From DASTPP01 sp035762175 (GTDB lineage: Bacteria > Myxococcota_A > Polyangia > Polyangiales > Polyangiaceae), in assembly GCA_035762175.1 (NCBI GenBank), contig DASTPP010000082.1, positions 1 through 37,085 on the forward strand: a stretch of 37,085 bases of DNA, read 5' to 3'. Position 1 is the stretch's first letter. Every line of letters starts with the position of its first letter. Shown piece by piece: positions 23,086-30,005 of the stretch. The position numbers and the translations under genes were made by a program. Under the pieces are notes generated by a model. The model ran no database searches. It was not told the origin of the DNA and was given only the letters and a program-made list of their open reading frames with translations.

Positions 23086-23460
23086 GGCGGTACTCGACCC
23101 GGTCGAGAACCGGGGTAGGCCGTGCGCCAAGCGGCCTCGGTAGGGCCGCCGGCGGGGCTTGGGGCGAGGCCCGCGGAAGGCGGGCCGCCGTGGAAAAACG
23201 ACGGCGGCGCAGGGCGCTCGGGGCGGGGGTCGAGGGCACGCACCCCGGCCAGATGGCGCGCCGCGGGCCGCTCTCCCCCTCGCTCTCGTCACGTGGACCT
23301 GACGCCGAGCCGCTCGCAGTGCGGTCGCCGCGAGGCGCCGGCGACGACCGAAGGCGTGGGCCGGGCGTGCGTTTCGCGACGGCCCGGGCGGGCCCTTCTC
23401 GCGCAGGGGTGGGGCGCCATGGCGCCCCTGGCCCGATCGGGCCGGGGCCGGGTGGCCGGG
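23086..23460. other. Intergenic region between convergent genes
   Basis: No gene is seen in this GC-rich stretch. An inverted repeat just after the stop (TACTCGACCCGGTCGAGAAC with arms CTCGACC/GGTCGAG, 23092-23107) is a possible terminator for the CxxCH lipoprotein gene. Confidence 0.4.
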
Positions 23461-23575
23461 CGGCGCCGTCGCGGCTCGGCGCACGGGGCGCGGGTGGCGG
23501 GGCGGTGCCGTCGCGGCTCAGCGCACGGGGCGCGGGTGGCGGGGCGGCGCCGTCGCGGCTCAGCGCACGGGGCGC
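23461..23575. repeat. 42-bp tandem repeat at the SRPBCC gene end
   Basis: About 2.7 copies of a 42-bp unit, starting at 23461, 23503 and 23545, nearly identical (unit begins CGGCGCCGTCGCGGCTC). The SRPBCC gene stop (TGA, complement of 23560-23562) lies inside the third copy. Confidence 0.85.
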
Positions 23576-24258
23576 GACGCCTCGTACGCCCGGAACCTCG
23601 CCTCGAGGATCTTCTTGAGGTTCTGCGCCTCGATCTTGTGGGCGGGGTAGAAGATGTCCCAATACGCGCCGACCCAGGGGCGGTCGGTGCGCTTGCGCGC
23701 CTCGTCGATGTAGGGCGGCGCGGGCGAGTCCGAGCTGTAGTACGTGTGCCGGAAGTTCGTCCAGAGCATGACCGTGCCCGGCTTGTTCATGGCGAGCTTG
23801 GCGTCGATGAAGCGATAGTAGTAGCGCATCCAGAGGTCGATGCCCTGGTCCCAGGCGCACAGGTGGTCGACCGTGCGGGGGCCCGGGTGCGCCTCGATGC
23901 GCATGTAAATGGGCGCCGGGCCGCTGTAGTCGATGCCGCGGTAGACGCCGCCGCCGAGGTGGCGGAAGTCGCGCAGGGTGACCGCGTACTCTTCGAGGCT
24001 GTAGATGTTCGAGACGTAGTCGTACGCCATTTCGACCGGGCACTCGATGTACTCCATGATCGTGCAGTGCTCGCCGAACATCTCCTGGTGGGGGTAGACG
24101 TCGCGCTTCTGCGCCTCGCGGAAGGCGACGGCTTCGGGCGACATCGCGTCCTTGATGAAGGGCGTGTTGTCGATGTTGATGATGCCCTCGACGTCTTTCG
24201 GCTGCACCCCGCACGTGGCAATGGCCGAGCGGTCGTGGGGCTCTTTTTCGGTCGTCAT
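23560..24258 (-). CDS. SRPBCC (START-like) family protein
   Basis: A 232-aa protein with a Bet v1/START-type pattern over about residues 55-215: CTIMEYIECPVEMAYDYVSN is the typical first strand and helix (as in polyketide cyclases and other SRPBCC proteins), and the C-terminal helix is KIEAQNLKKILEARFRAYEA. Such folds bind hydrophobic ligands and include aromatases and cyclases. It follows the ketosynthase gene by 119 bp on the same strand, so a role in handling or cyclising the product of that pathway is a fair inference. There is no signal peptide. The ATG at 24258 has GGGAG upstream. The last residues (ASRPVR) and stop come from the adjacent 42-bp repeat. Confidence 0.8.
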   Translation of the reverse strand: MTTEKEPHDRSAIATCGVQPKDVEGIINIDNTPFIKDAMSPEAVAFREAQKRDVYPHQEMFGEHCTIMEYIECPVEMAYDYVSNIYSLEEYAVTLRDFRHLGGGVYRGIDYSGPAPIYMRIEAHPGPRTVDHLCAWDQGIDLWMRYYYRFIDAKLAMNKPGTVMLWTNFRHTYYSSDSPAPPYIDEARKRTDRPWVGAYWDIFYPAHKIEAQNLKKILEARFRAYEASRPVR

Positions 24259-24377
24259 GGCGTTCTCCCGTGCAAATCGGACGCGCGCTCTCGCCGGCGG
24301 CGTCCACGTCTGTCAGGGCCCCGCTGGCGCGGGCGCCCGGGTGCGGGCGGGCCGCGCGTCGGCGCGCGGCGCCGCGC

Positions 24378-25373
24378 TCAGACCCAGCGCAGGGCGAGGG
24401 CGCTGACCAGGTCGCCGCCGTTCGAGAACGACCCGAGCGCCAGCACGTCGCCCCGCCGGACCTTGCCGAGCTCGAGGGCGTCGGCGAGCGTGACGGGGAT
24501 CGAGCTCTGGAACAGGTTGCCGTACTTGGCGAGCGTGTCGTGCACGCGCGGGGGGCCGACGCCGATGCGCCGCCGCCACTCGGCGATGAAGTGGCTGCTC
24601 GGCTGGTGGGTCAAGAGCATCGACACGTCGTCGGGGCCGAGCCCGGCCGCCGCGAGGGCGCGCCCGACCGCGTCGGGCAGCAGCGTGAGCGCGTTGTGCT
24701 GGAGCGTCTCGAGCATGTCGATCGAGAAGGTGACCCCGAGCGGGCCGCAGCCGGGCTGCCAATAGTCTTTGCGCACGCCCCCGACCGCCTCCGGCGCGAC
24801 CTGCAGGATGCCGCAGTGCTCGCCGTGCGCCCGCTCGTGGGCCCCGGCGAAGGACGAGTCGCCCCGGGCGACGAGCGTGGCCGAGGCGCCGTCGCCGAGC
24901 ACCCACGACTGGCGCTTGCGCTGGTACTCGGGCAGGCGCGAGATGAAGTTAGTCGCCGTGACGACGGCCACCCGCTCGTAGAGCCCCGCCTCGACGAAGG
25001 CGCGCGCGACGCCGAGCCCCGACAGGTACGACGTGCAGCCGGTGTCGAAGTTCATCGCCGTGGCGTTGCGCGCCCCGACCCGGTGCTGGATCGCCGGCGC
25101 CGTGCCCGAGCCGAGCTCGTCGGCGAGCACGCACGAGCAGAGCAGCAGGTCGAGCGACTCGGCGCGCACGCCCGTGCGCTCGAGCAGCCGGCCGAGGGCC
25201 CGCGCGGCGAGGTCGACGGTCGAGTAGTCGGGCGAGGCGAAGCGCCGCTCTTCGATGCCCTCGAAGAAGGGGTTCGAGTTGACCGAGGTGATCTCGTCGC
25301 CGACCAAATCGCGATTGACGACGACACGCTCGGGCATGAAATTTACGACGTCGACGATCTGTGCCTTGGGCAT
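24378..25373 (-). CDS. KAS III-like beta-ketoacyl synthase (FabH-type fold)
   Basis: A 331-aa thiolase-fold condensing enzyme with the FabH catalytic triad intact: Cys113 (NFDTGCTSYLSGL), His256 (LLTHQPSSHF) and Asn286 (KYGNLFQSSIP). The C-terminal GSFSNGGDLVSALALRWV resembles FabH. It is decarboxylative-condensation capable, but differs from housekeeping FabH in its surroundings: it heads a minus-strand pair with an SRPBCC protein and is divergent from a P450, an acyl-AMP ligase, a carrier protein and a ThDP enzyme. It is therefore more likely a secondary-metabolism KAS III (priming, C-C or ester/amide bond formation) than the fatty acid one. The ATG at 25373 starts directly at the conserved N-terminus; no good Shine-Dalgarno is visible. 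Confidence 0.9.
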   Translation of the reverse strand: MPKAQIVDVVNFMPERVVVNRDLVGDEITSVNSNPFFEGIEERRFASPDYSTVDLAARALGRLLERTGVRAESLDLLLCSCVLADELGSGTAPAIQHRVGARNATAMNFDTGCTSYLSGLGVARAFVEAGLYERVAVVTATNFISRLPEYQRKRQSWVLGDGASATLVARGDSSFAGAHERAHGEHCGILQVAPEAVGGVRKDYWQPGCGPLGVTFSIDMLETLQHNALTLLPDAVGRALAAAGLGPDDVSMLLTHQPSSHFIAEWRRRIGVGPPRVHDTLAKYGNLFQSSIPVTLADALELGKVRRGDVLALGSFSNGGDLVSALALRWV

Positions 25374-25886
25374 CGCGCGCGTAGCTCCGCGGCCGGTCGA
25401 CCTCGGCCCTGGGGCGAGGGCCCGCGGGGCGCGGGCGCCGAGGCCGCTTGCGGGGGAGAGGGAACCTCGTGCGGCCGCCCGCCCGAGGAAGCGGGCCGCT
25501 GCTTCAAGTCAGGGCCCTTCGTTTTCACTACGCTATCGCGCGGGCGCGCCGGCGGGCAAGGCCGAAGTGGAAAGCCCGCCCGGGCGCCCGGATCGAGGCG
25601 GCGGCGGGCCTGGCGTGCGCAGCGGGCACCCACTCGCCTCCGGCGGCTCGGGAAGTCGGCCCCCGGGAGGCAGAAAACGGCCGACGTTCAGGCGCGGGGG
25701 CGCCCCCCAGGGGCGGCAGGAGGTCTCGAACCGCAGGGCATCCGCCCGGAGCGCGCGCCAGGCCCGCCGCCGCCTGGATCAGGATCGTGCCAGCGCCCCG
25801 CGCTGGTCGGGTGGCAGCCGCGGCCCCGGAGGTGGTCGGCGAACCCCCCGCTCGGACCGCCAGGCCGTGGACGGCACGAGCGCGGA
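25374..25886. other. Divergent intergenic region, KAS III side
   Basis: No convincing gene: open frames here are Arg/Pro/Gly-rich and without family features. An AT-richer spot (GTTTTCACTACGCTATCGCG, about 25520-25540) may hold the minus-strand promoter for the KAS III gene, but no clear -35/-10 pair is seen. Confidence 0.35.
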
Positions 25887-26012
25887 GCGTCACGGAGGTT
25901 ACGTTTTGAGATCGGCCGCCGGGTCAGGGGCTGGGGTGCGCCACCCAATGCGTCACGGAGGTTACGTTTTGAGATCGGCCGCCGGGTCAGGGGCTGGGGT
26001 GCGCCACCCAAT
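25887..26012 (+). repeat. Two perfect 63-bp tandem repeats upstream of the sigma-54 site
   Basis: Two identical 63-bp copies (25887-25949 and 25950-26012). Each contains CACGGAGGTTACGTTTTGAG and ends with a small dyad GGGTG-CGC-CACCC. A 63-bp spacing equals six helical turns, so bound proteins would lie on the same face of the DNA. They end 10 bp before the sigma-54-like promoter, so they could be activator binding sites. Confidence 0.9.
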
Positions 26013-26022
26013 TCTACATGGG

Positions 26023-26038
26023 TGGTTCAAATGTTGCA
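26023..26038 (+). promoter_or_regulatory. Sigma-54 (-24/-12) promoter candidate for the P450 side
   Basis: TGGTTCAAATGTTGCA matches the sigma-54 pattern TGGCACRN4TTGCW at all but two bases, with GG and GC exactly 10 bp apart. Transcription would start near 26050, about 370 nt before the P450 start. The region downstream is unusually AT-rich for this window. Confidence 0.6.
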
Positions 26039-26422
26039 TAATCAGACTTGGGGAGATTTCGCCGCATCGAGACGTACTTTAGAAGAGGGTGGCAACCGGG
26101 GGGGGCAGCAGGCGTCGGCAACGGCCGAAGGGGGCCCGGCGTGTAATCTAGATTAGGCGGTTTCCGCCGACGGTAAAACTCGAGCTTTTCGTGGCGGTGG
26201 CGGGCGTTCGCGCGGCCGGGAGGGCGGGCGGCGGTGGCTCGGGCGGGCGCGCCGTCGGGGTCGGGCCGCGGGGCTCGAAAGAAGGGGGGGCTCGGTTTCA
26301 GTAGCGTGGGGGGGGGGCGAGCGAAGAAGGCTAGTAATTGGGGGCAAGCGGTAATAGCGTGCTTGCGTGCGGCCCGGCGTCTTTTAAGACAAGGCGAGCG
26401 AGGGCGCGGAGGTAAACGACCG
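26039..26422. other. Long leader region before the P450 gene
   Basis: No gene is seen. It includes a perfect 12-bp palindrome TAATCTAGATTA (26144-26155), a G-run-rich stretch (26225-26330), and a short dyad GTCTT-TT-AAGAC near 26390. Any of these could be an operator or part of a structured leader. Confidence 0.4.
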
Positions 26423-27676
26423 GTGGACGAACGCTCGAAGGCACCCACGTCGAACGCCCCGGGGCCGCCGCTCTTCGACCCCGCGCGGCCCGAGGTGCGT
26501 GCCGACCCCTTCCCCGTCTTCCGCGAGCTCCGCGAGAAGAGCCCCGTGTTCTTCTGCGAGCCGCTCGGCGGCTGGATGCTGACCCGCTACGACGACTGCG
26601 TCGCGGCGCTGCGCGAGCCGCGCCTCTCGTCCGACCGCATCACGCCCTTCATCGCCAACCTCCCGCCCGAGAAGCGAGAGCAGATGGGCGAGCTCTGGCG
26701 CACGCTGCGCTCGTGGACGGTGTTTTCCGACCCGCCGGACCACACGCGCATCCGGGGCCTGTTCAACAAGGCCTTCACGCAGCGCGCGATCGCGCACCTG
26801 CGGGGCCGGGTCGAGGCTTGCGTCGACGAGCTGCTCGCGCGGCGCCCGGGCGGCGAGATCGAGCTGATCGGCGACTTCGCGTACCCGCTGCCGGCCATGG
26901 TCATCTGCGACATGTTGGGCCTCGGCCGCGACGACCTCGAGCGGATTCAAGCCTGGTCGGACGCCATCTCGACCTTCATCGGCCTGCCGAAGAAGCCGTC
27001 CGAATCGTACTACGCGGCCGCGCGCGGCGTCGCGGCGATGAACGAGTACTTCCGCGAGGCGGTGGCGGCGCGGCGCGCGTCGCCCGGCGACGACCTGCTC
27101 AGCCAGCTGATGGCGGCGAGCGAGGGCGGCGACCGGCTCACCCAAGACGAGCTCGTCGCGACCTGCGCCCTCTTGCTGTTCGCGGCGCACTCGACGACGA
27201 CGCACCTGCTCGGCAACGGCGCGCTCGCGCTGCTGCGCAACCGCGATCAGCTCGAGCTCTTGCGGGCCGACCCCGCGCTCGTCGACTCGGCGGTCGAAGA
27301 GCTGCTGCGCTACGACGGGCCCATCCAGACCATCCGCCGCGTCGTCAAGGAGCCGCTCGAGTTCCGCGGCGCGCGCTTCGCCGCCGGCGACCTCGTCTTC
27401 CCCATGCTGAACGCGGCGAACCGCGACCCGGCCGAGTTTCCCGACCCCGAGCGGCTCGACGTGCGGCGGGCGCCCAACCGGCACATCGGGTTCGGCTTCG
27501 GCATTCACTTCTGCCCGGGCGCCCCGCTCGCCCGCATGGAGGGGCAGATCGCGTTCCGGGCGCTGCTCCGGCGCTCCGATCGCTTCGAGCTGGCCGAGGG
27601 CCGCGAGGTGCGCTGGCTCGAGTGGTTCGGGGTGCGGGGGTTGCGCGAGCTGCACCTGCGCATCGCGCCCGCATGA
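26423..27676 (+). CDS. Cytochrome P450 (bacterial class I type)
   Basis: A 417-aa P450 mono-oxygenase. The I-helix oxygen-activation site is FAAHSTTTHL (in place of AGxxT), the K-helix motif is EELLR, and the haem loop is FGFGIHFCPGAPLAR with Cys364 as the axial ligand. The GTG at 26423 is chosen because GGAGG (26408-26412) is 10 bp upstream and the length then fits the family; a longer frame reaches 26234 through low-complexity sequence. It has no membrane anchor, so it is soluble and needs a separate ferredoxin and reductase, none of which are in this window. It lies between the KAS III/SRPBCC pair and the ligase/carrier/ThDP genes, so it most likely oxidises an intermediate of that pathway. 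Confidence 0.93.
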   Translation: MDERSKAPTSNAPGPPLFDPARPEVRADPFPVFRELREKSPVFFCEPLGGWMLTRYDDCVAALREPRLSSDRITPFIANLPPEKREQMGELWRTLRSWTVFSDPPDHTRIRGLFNKAFTQRAIAHLRGRVEACVDELLARRPGGEIELIGDFAYPLPAMVICDMLGLGRDDLERIQAWSDAISTFIGLPKKPSESYYAAARGVAAMNEYFREAVAARRASPGDDLLSQLMAASEGGDRLTQDELVATCALLLFAAHSTTTHLLGNGALALLRNRDQLELLRADPALVDSAVEELLRYDGPIQTIRRVVKEPLEFRGARFAAGDLVFPMLNAANRDPAEFPDPERLDVRRAPNRHIGFGFGIHFCPGAPLARMEGQIAFRALLRRSDRFELAEGREVRWLEWFGVRGLRELHLRIAPA

Positions 27677-27864
27677 GCGGCGGGGGCCCGGCCCCGGGGG
27701 CCGCGCGCCCGAAGTTGCCGCCGCGATCGGCGACGGAGGGGCGTGCGGTTTCGTCGCGGGGCGGCGGGTCGGGGGGCGCCGTGCTAAGGCAAGCCGCGGG
27801 CCGAGCGCCGCGCCGGCCGCGGCGCTCGGCGGCCCGGGCGCGCAGCTCTGGCGGGGCTGGAAAA
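27677..27864. other. Gap after the P450 gene
   Basis: GC-rich with no gene. From 27860 the composition changes sharply to AT-rich, where the promoters of the next operon are. Confidence 0.3.
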
Positions 27865-27893
27865 GTGAAACAAAAAAACCTTATCAGTATACA
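27865..27893 (+). promoter_or_regulatory. Candidate promoter 1 of the ligase operon
   Basis: GTGAAA (27865-27870), a 17-bp spacer rich in A, then TATACA (27888-27893), within the most AT-rich patch of the window. Each hexamer matches the sigma-70 consensus at four positions. Confidence 0.4.
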
Positions 27894-27929
27894 AGCAAGA
27901 CAAGGCGCTGAAAGGGCGATGAAGAGGCG

Positions 27930-27959
27930 TTGCGAAGAAGGCCGTAACCAAGCTAAGGT
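27930..27959 (+). promoter_or_regulatory. Candidate promoter 2 of the ligase operon
   Basis: TTGCGA (27930-27935), an 18-bp spacer, then TAAGGT (27954-27959). Start of transcription would be near 27966, 45 nt before the ligase ATG. The TAAGGT hexamer recurs before several genes here. Confidence 0.4.
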
Positions 27960-28010
27960 GGGGGGTGCCTTTGCTGTAAAGTTCGGGGGGGAGGCAGGAG
28001 CCGACCGACG

Positions 28011-29714
28011 ATGTTGAACTTGCTTTCGACGGTCCTTCGTCACGCCGAGCGGGTGCCCGAGCGCGATTGTGTTCGGCTCTTCTCGCGGCGCCGGGGCGGC
28101 GGGGCGCGGGCGTTCGGTCAGGTGGCCGAGGACGCGCGGCGGGCCGCGGCGTTCTACCGGGCGAGGGGGGTCGGGCCGGGCGACATCGTGGCGCTGATGG
28201 GGGGGCACGACGTGGGCGTGTACGGCGCGTGGCTCGGGGCGCTCTGGGTGGGGGCGACGCCGGTGTTCTTGGCCGAGCCCTCGGTGCGCATCGACAAGCA
28301 GACGTACTGGTCGCGCCTCTCGTACCTTCTCACGTACCTGGACGCGAAGCTCTTGGCGCTCTCGGCGGCGATCGACGCGTCGAGCTGGCCGATCAAGGTG
28401 GGGGTGGTGACCTACCCCGAGCTCGCCGCGGCGGGCCCGGGGGGCGCGCCTTCGCCGCACGAGCCGGGCGAGGGCGACAGGATGCTGCTGCAGCACTCGT
28501 CGGGCACGACGGGGGTCCCGAAGGGCGTGCAGCTGACGCACGGCATGGTGGCGCGGTACGCCGAGGTGACGATCGAGCGGATGGGGGTCGACGAGCGGGA
28601 CGTGGTGGTGAGCTGGCTGCCGCTCTACCACGACCTCGGGCTGTTCAACTGCTTCATCATCCCGATGTTCGCGGGCATCCCGACGGTGTCGCTGTCGACG
28701 TTCGAGTGGGTGGCCGACCCCGAGCTGCAGCTCGAGGCGATCCACGAGCATCGCGGGACGATCTCGTACATGCCGAACTTCGCCTTCGCCCTGCTCGCCG
28801 CCTCGGTCGCCGACCCGGGCCGCTACGACCTGTCGATGCTGCGGGGGGTGTGGTCGGGGGGCGAGCCGCCGAGCGCGGCCGACATGTTGGCGTTCAGTCG
28901 CCGCTTCGAGGTCGCGGGCTTCCGGCGCGAGGCGCTGCAGGCCGGCTACGGCATGGCCGAGAGCGTGGCGGGCATCACCTCGTCGGGGCCGGGGGTGCCG
29001 CTCAAGTTCCACCGCATCCTCAAGTCGGCATGGCGCGAGCGGCACGAGGCGGTGCCGGCGGGCGAGGGCGAGCCGGCCGAGAACGTGCTGGTGCACGTGA
29101 GCAACGGCACGATGTCGCGCGGCTGCGAGATGCGCGTCCTCGGGCCGGGCGGCGAGCGGCTGCCGCCGGGCCGGGCGGGGCGGGTGTTCGTGCGCACGCC
29201 GTTCCTGTTCGGGGGCTACTTCCGGCGCGACGACCTGAACCAGAACCTGTTCGACGCCGACGGGTTCTACGACACGGGCGACATCGGCTACCTCGACGAC
29301 GAGGGGCACGTCTACGTCAGCGGGCGCTCGAAAGATCTCATCATCGTCGGCGGGCGCAACGTCTACTCGCAGGACGTCGAGAAGGTGGCGAACGAGGTGC
29401 CGGGCGTGCACGCGGGGCGCACGGTGTGCTTCGGGGTGTCGGTGCCGTCGCGCGGCACCGAGGGCGCGGTGCTGCTCGCCGAGAGCGACCTGCCGGAGGC
29501 CGACTGGCCCGCGCTCGCGGCGCGCCTGCGCGAGGCGGTGGTGCGCTTCGCCGACGTCGACCTGGCCGACGTCAAGCTCGCCCCGCGCGGCGTGCTGCGC
29601 AAGTCGACCGCGGGCAAGCTGGCGCGCCCCGACAACCGGGCGCTCTACCTGCAGGGCCGCTTCGGGCCGCCGCCGCCCGTCGTCGCCGTGCCCGAGCCGG
29701 GGGCGGGCGCGTGA
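28011..29714 (+). CDS. Fatty acyl-AMP ligase-like adenylating enzyme
   Basis: A 567-aa member of the ANL superfamily. The phosphate loop is HSSGTTGVPKGV (about 162-173); SWLPLYHDLGL and PNFAFAL are typical of fatty acyl-AMP ligases, and the C-terminal hinge region reads DTGDIGYLDDEGHVYVSGRSKDL followed by RNVYSQDVEK. FAALs make acyl-adenylates and pass the acyl group to a carrier protein rather than to CoA. The free ACP gene that follows, overlapping by GTGA, is the obvious acceptor. It could also load other carboxylic acids. The penultimate Lys of the family is seen near the C-terminus (LRKSTAGKLAR). GGAG lies 10 bp before the ATG. Confidence 0.9.
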   Translation: MLNLLSTVLRHAERVPERDCVRLFSRRRGGGARAFGQVAEDARRAAAFYRARGVGPGDIVALMGGHDVGVYGAWLGALWVGATPVFLAEPSVRIDKQTYWSRLSYLLTYLDAKLLALSAAIDASSWPIKVGVVTYPELAAAGPGGAPSPHEPGEGDRMLLQHSSGTTGVPKGVQLTHGMVARYAEVTIERMGVDERDVVVSWLPLYHDLGLFNCFIIPMFAGIPTVSLSTFEWVADPELQLEAIHEHRGTISYMPNFAFALLAASVADPGRYDLSMLRGVWSGGEPPSAADMLAFSRRFEVAGFRREALQAGYGMAESVAGITSSGPGVPLKFHRILKSAWRERHEAVPAGEGEPAENVLVHVSNGTMSRGCEMRVLGPGGERLPPGRAGRVFVRTPFLFGGYFRRDDLNQNLFDADGFYDTGDIGYLDDEGHVYVSGRSKDLIIVGGRNVYSQDVEKVANEVPGVHAGRTVCFGVSVPSRGTEGAVLLAESDLPEADWPALAARLREAVVRFADVDLADVKLAPRGVLRKSTAGKLARPDNRALYLQGRFGPPPPVVAVPEPGAGA

Positions 29715-29977
29715 CGGCGGCCCCCGAAGCGCGCTCGCTCGAGGCGACGCTGGCGCTCATCGAGGCCTTCGTCGCGCGCGAGCGGGGGGCGCTGCGCGAG
29801 CCGCTGACGCCGGACACCGAGCTGCTGCGCCTGGGGCTGCTCGACAGCATGCAGCTCGCCCGGCTCGGCCGGGAGCTCGCCGGCGCCTTCGGGGTGACCC
29901 CCCCCCGCGGCGCGCTCACCGTCGAAGATTTCGAAACCCCTCGGAGACTATGGCAATGCTTTCAGCGGTTCGGGTGA
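29711..29977 (+). CDS. Acyl carrier protein
   Basis: An 88-aa carrier protein. The phosphopantetheine site is Ser46 in LGLLDSMQLARL, followed by a typical helix and TVEDFETPRRL. The GTG start at 29711 overlaps the TGA of the ligase gene (GTGA), so the two are translationally coupled and the ligase most likely loads this protein. It is a separate, dedicated carrier, not the housekeeping AcpP, which normally has a DSL-type motif and sits in a fab cluster. The next gene starts 28 bp later on the same strand. Confidence 0.88.
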   Translation: MTAAPEARSLEATLALIEAFVARERGALREPLTPDTELLRLGLLDSMQLARLGRELAGAFGVTPPRGALTVEDFETPRRLWQCFQRFG

Positions 29978-30005
29978 AGGCGCCGCGCGCGCGCGCGGGC
30001 GGGTC

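Noticed and set aside
24378..25373. Housekeeping fabH
   Set aside because: No fab or plsX genes are nearby; neighbours are SRPBCC, P450, ligase and ACP genes typical of specialised metabolism.
25715..25760. tRNA-like T-arm (GGTTCGAGACC on the minus strand)
   Set aside because: The flanking bases do not form a T stem, and no acceptor, D or anticodon arm can be drawn.
25448..25909. Open frame of 153 codons in the divergent intergenic region
   Set aside because: Low-complexity Arg/Ala/Pro composition, no start signal, and it runs through the 63-bp repeat.
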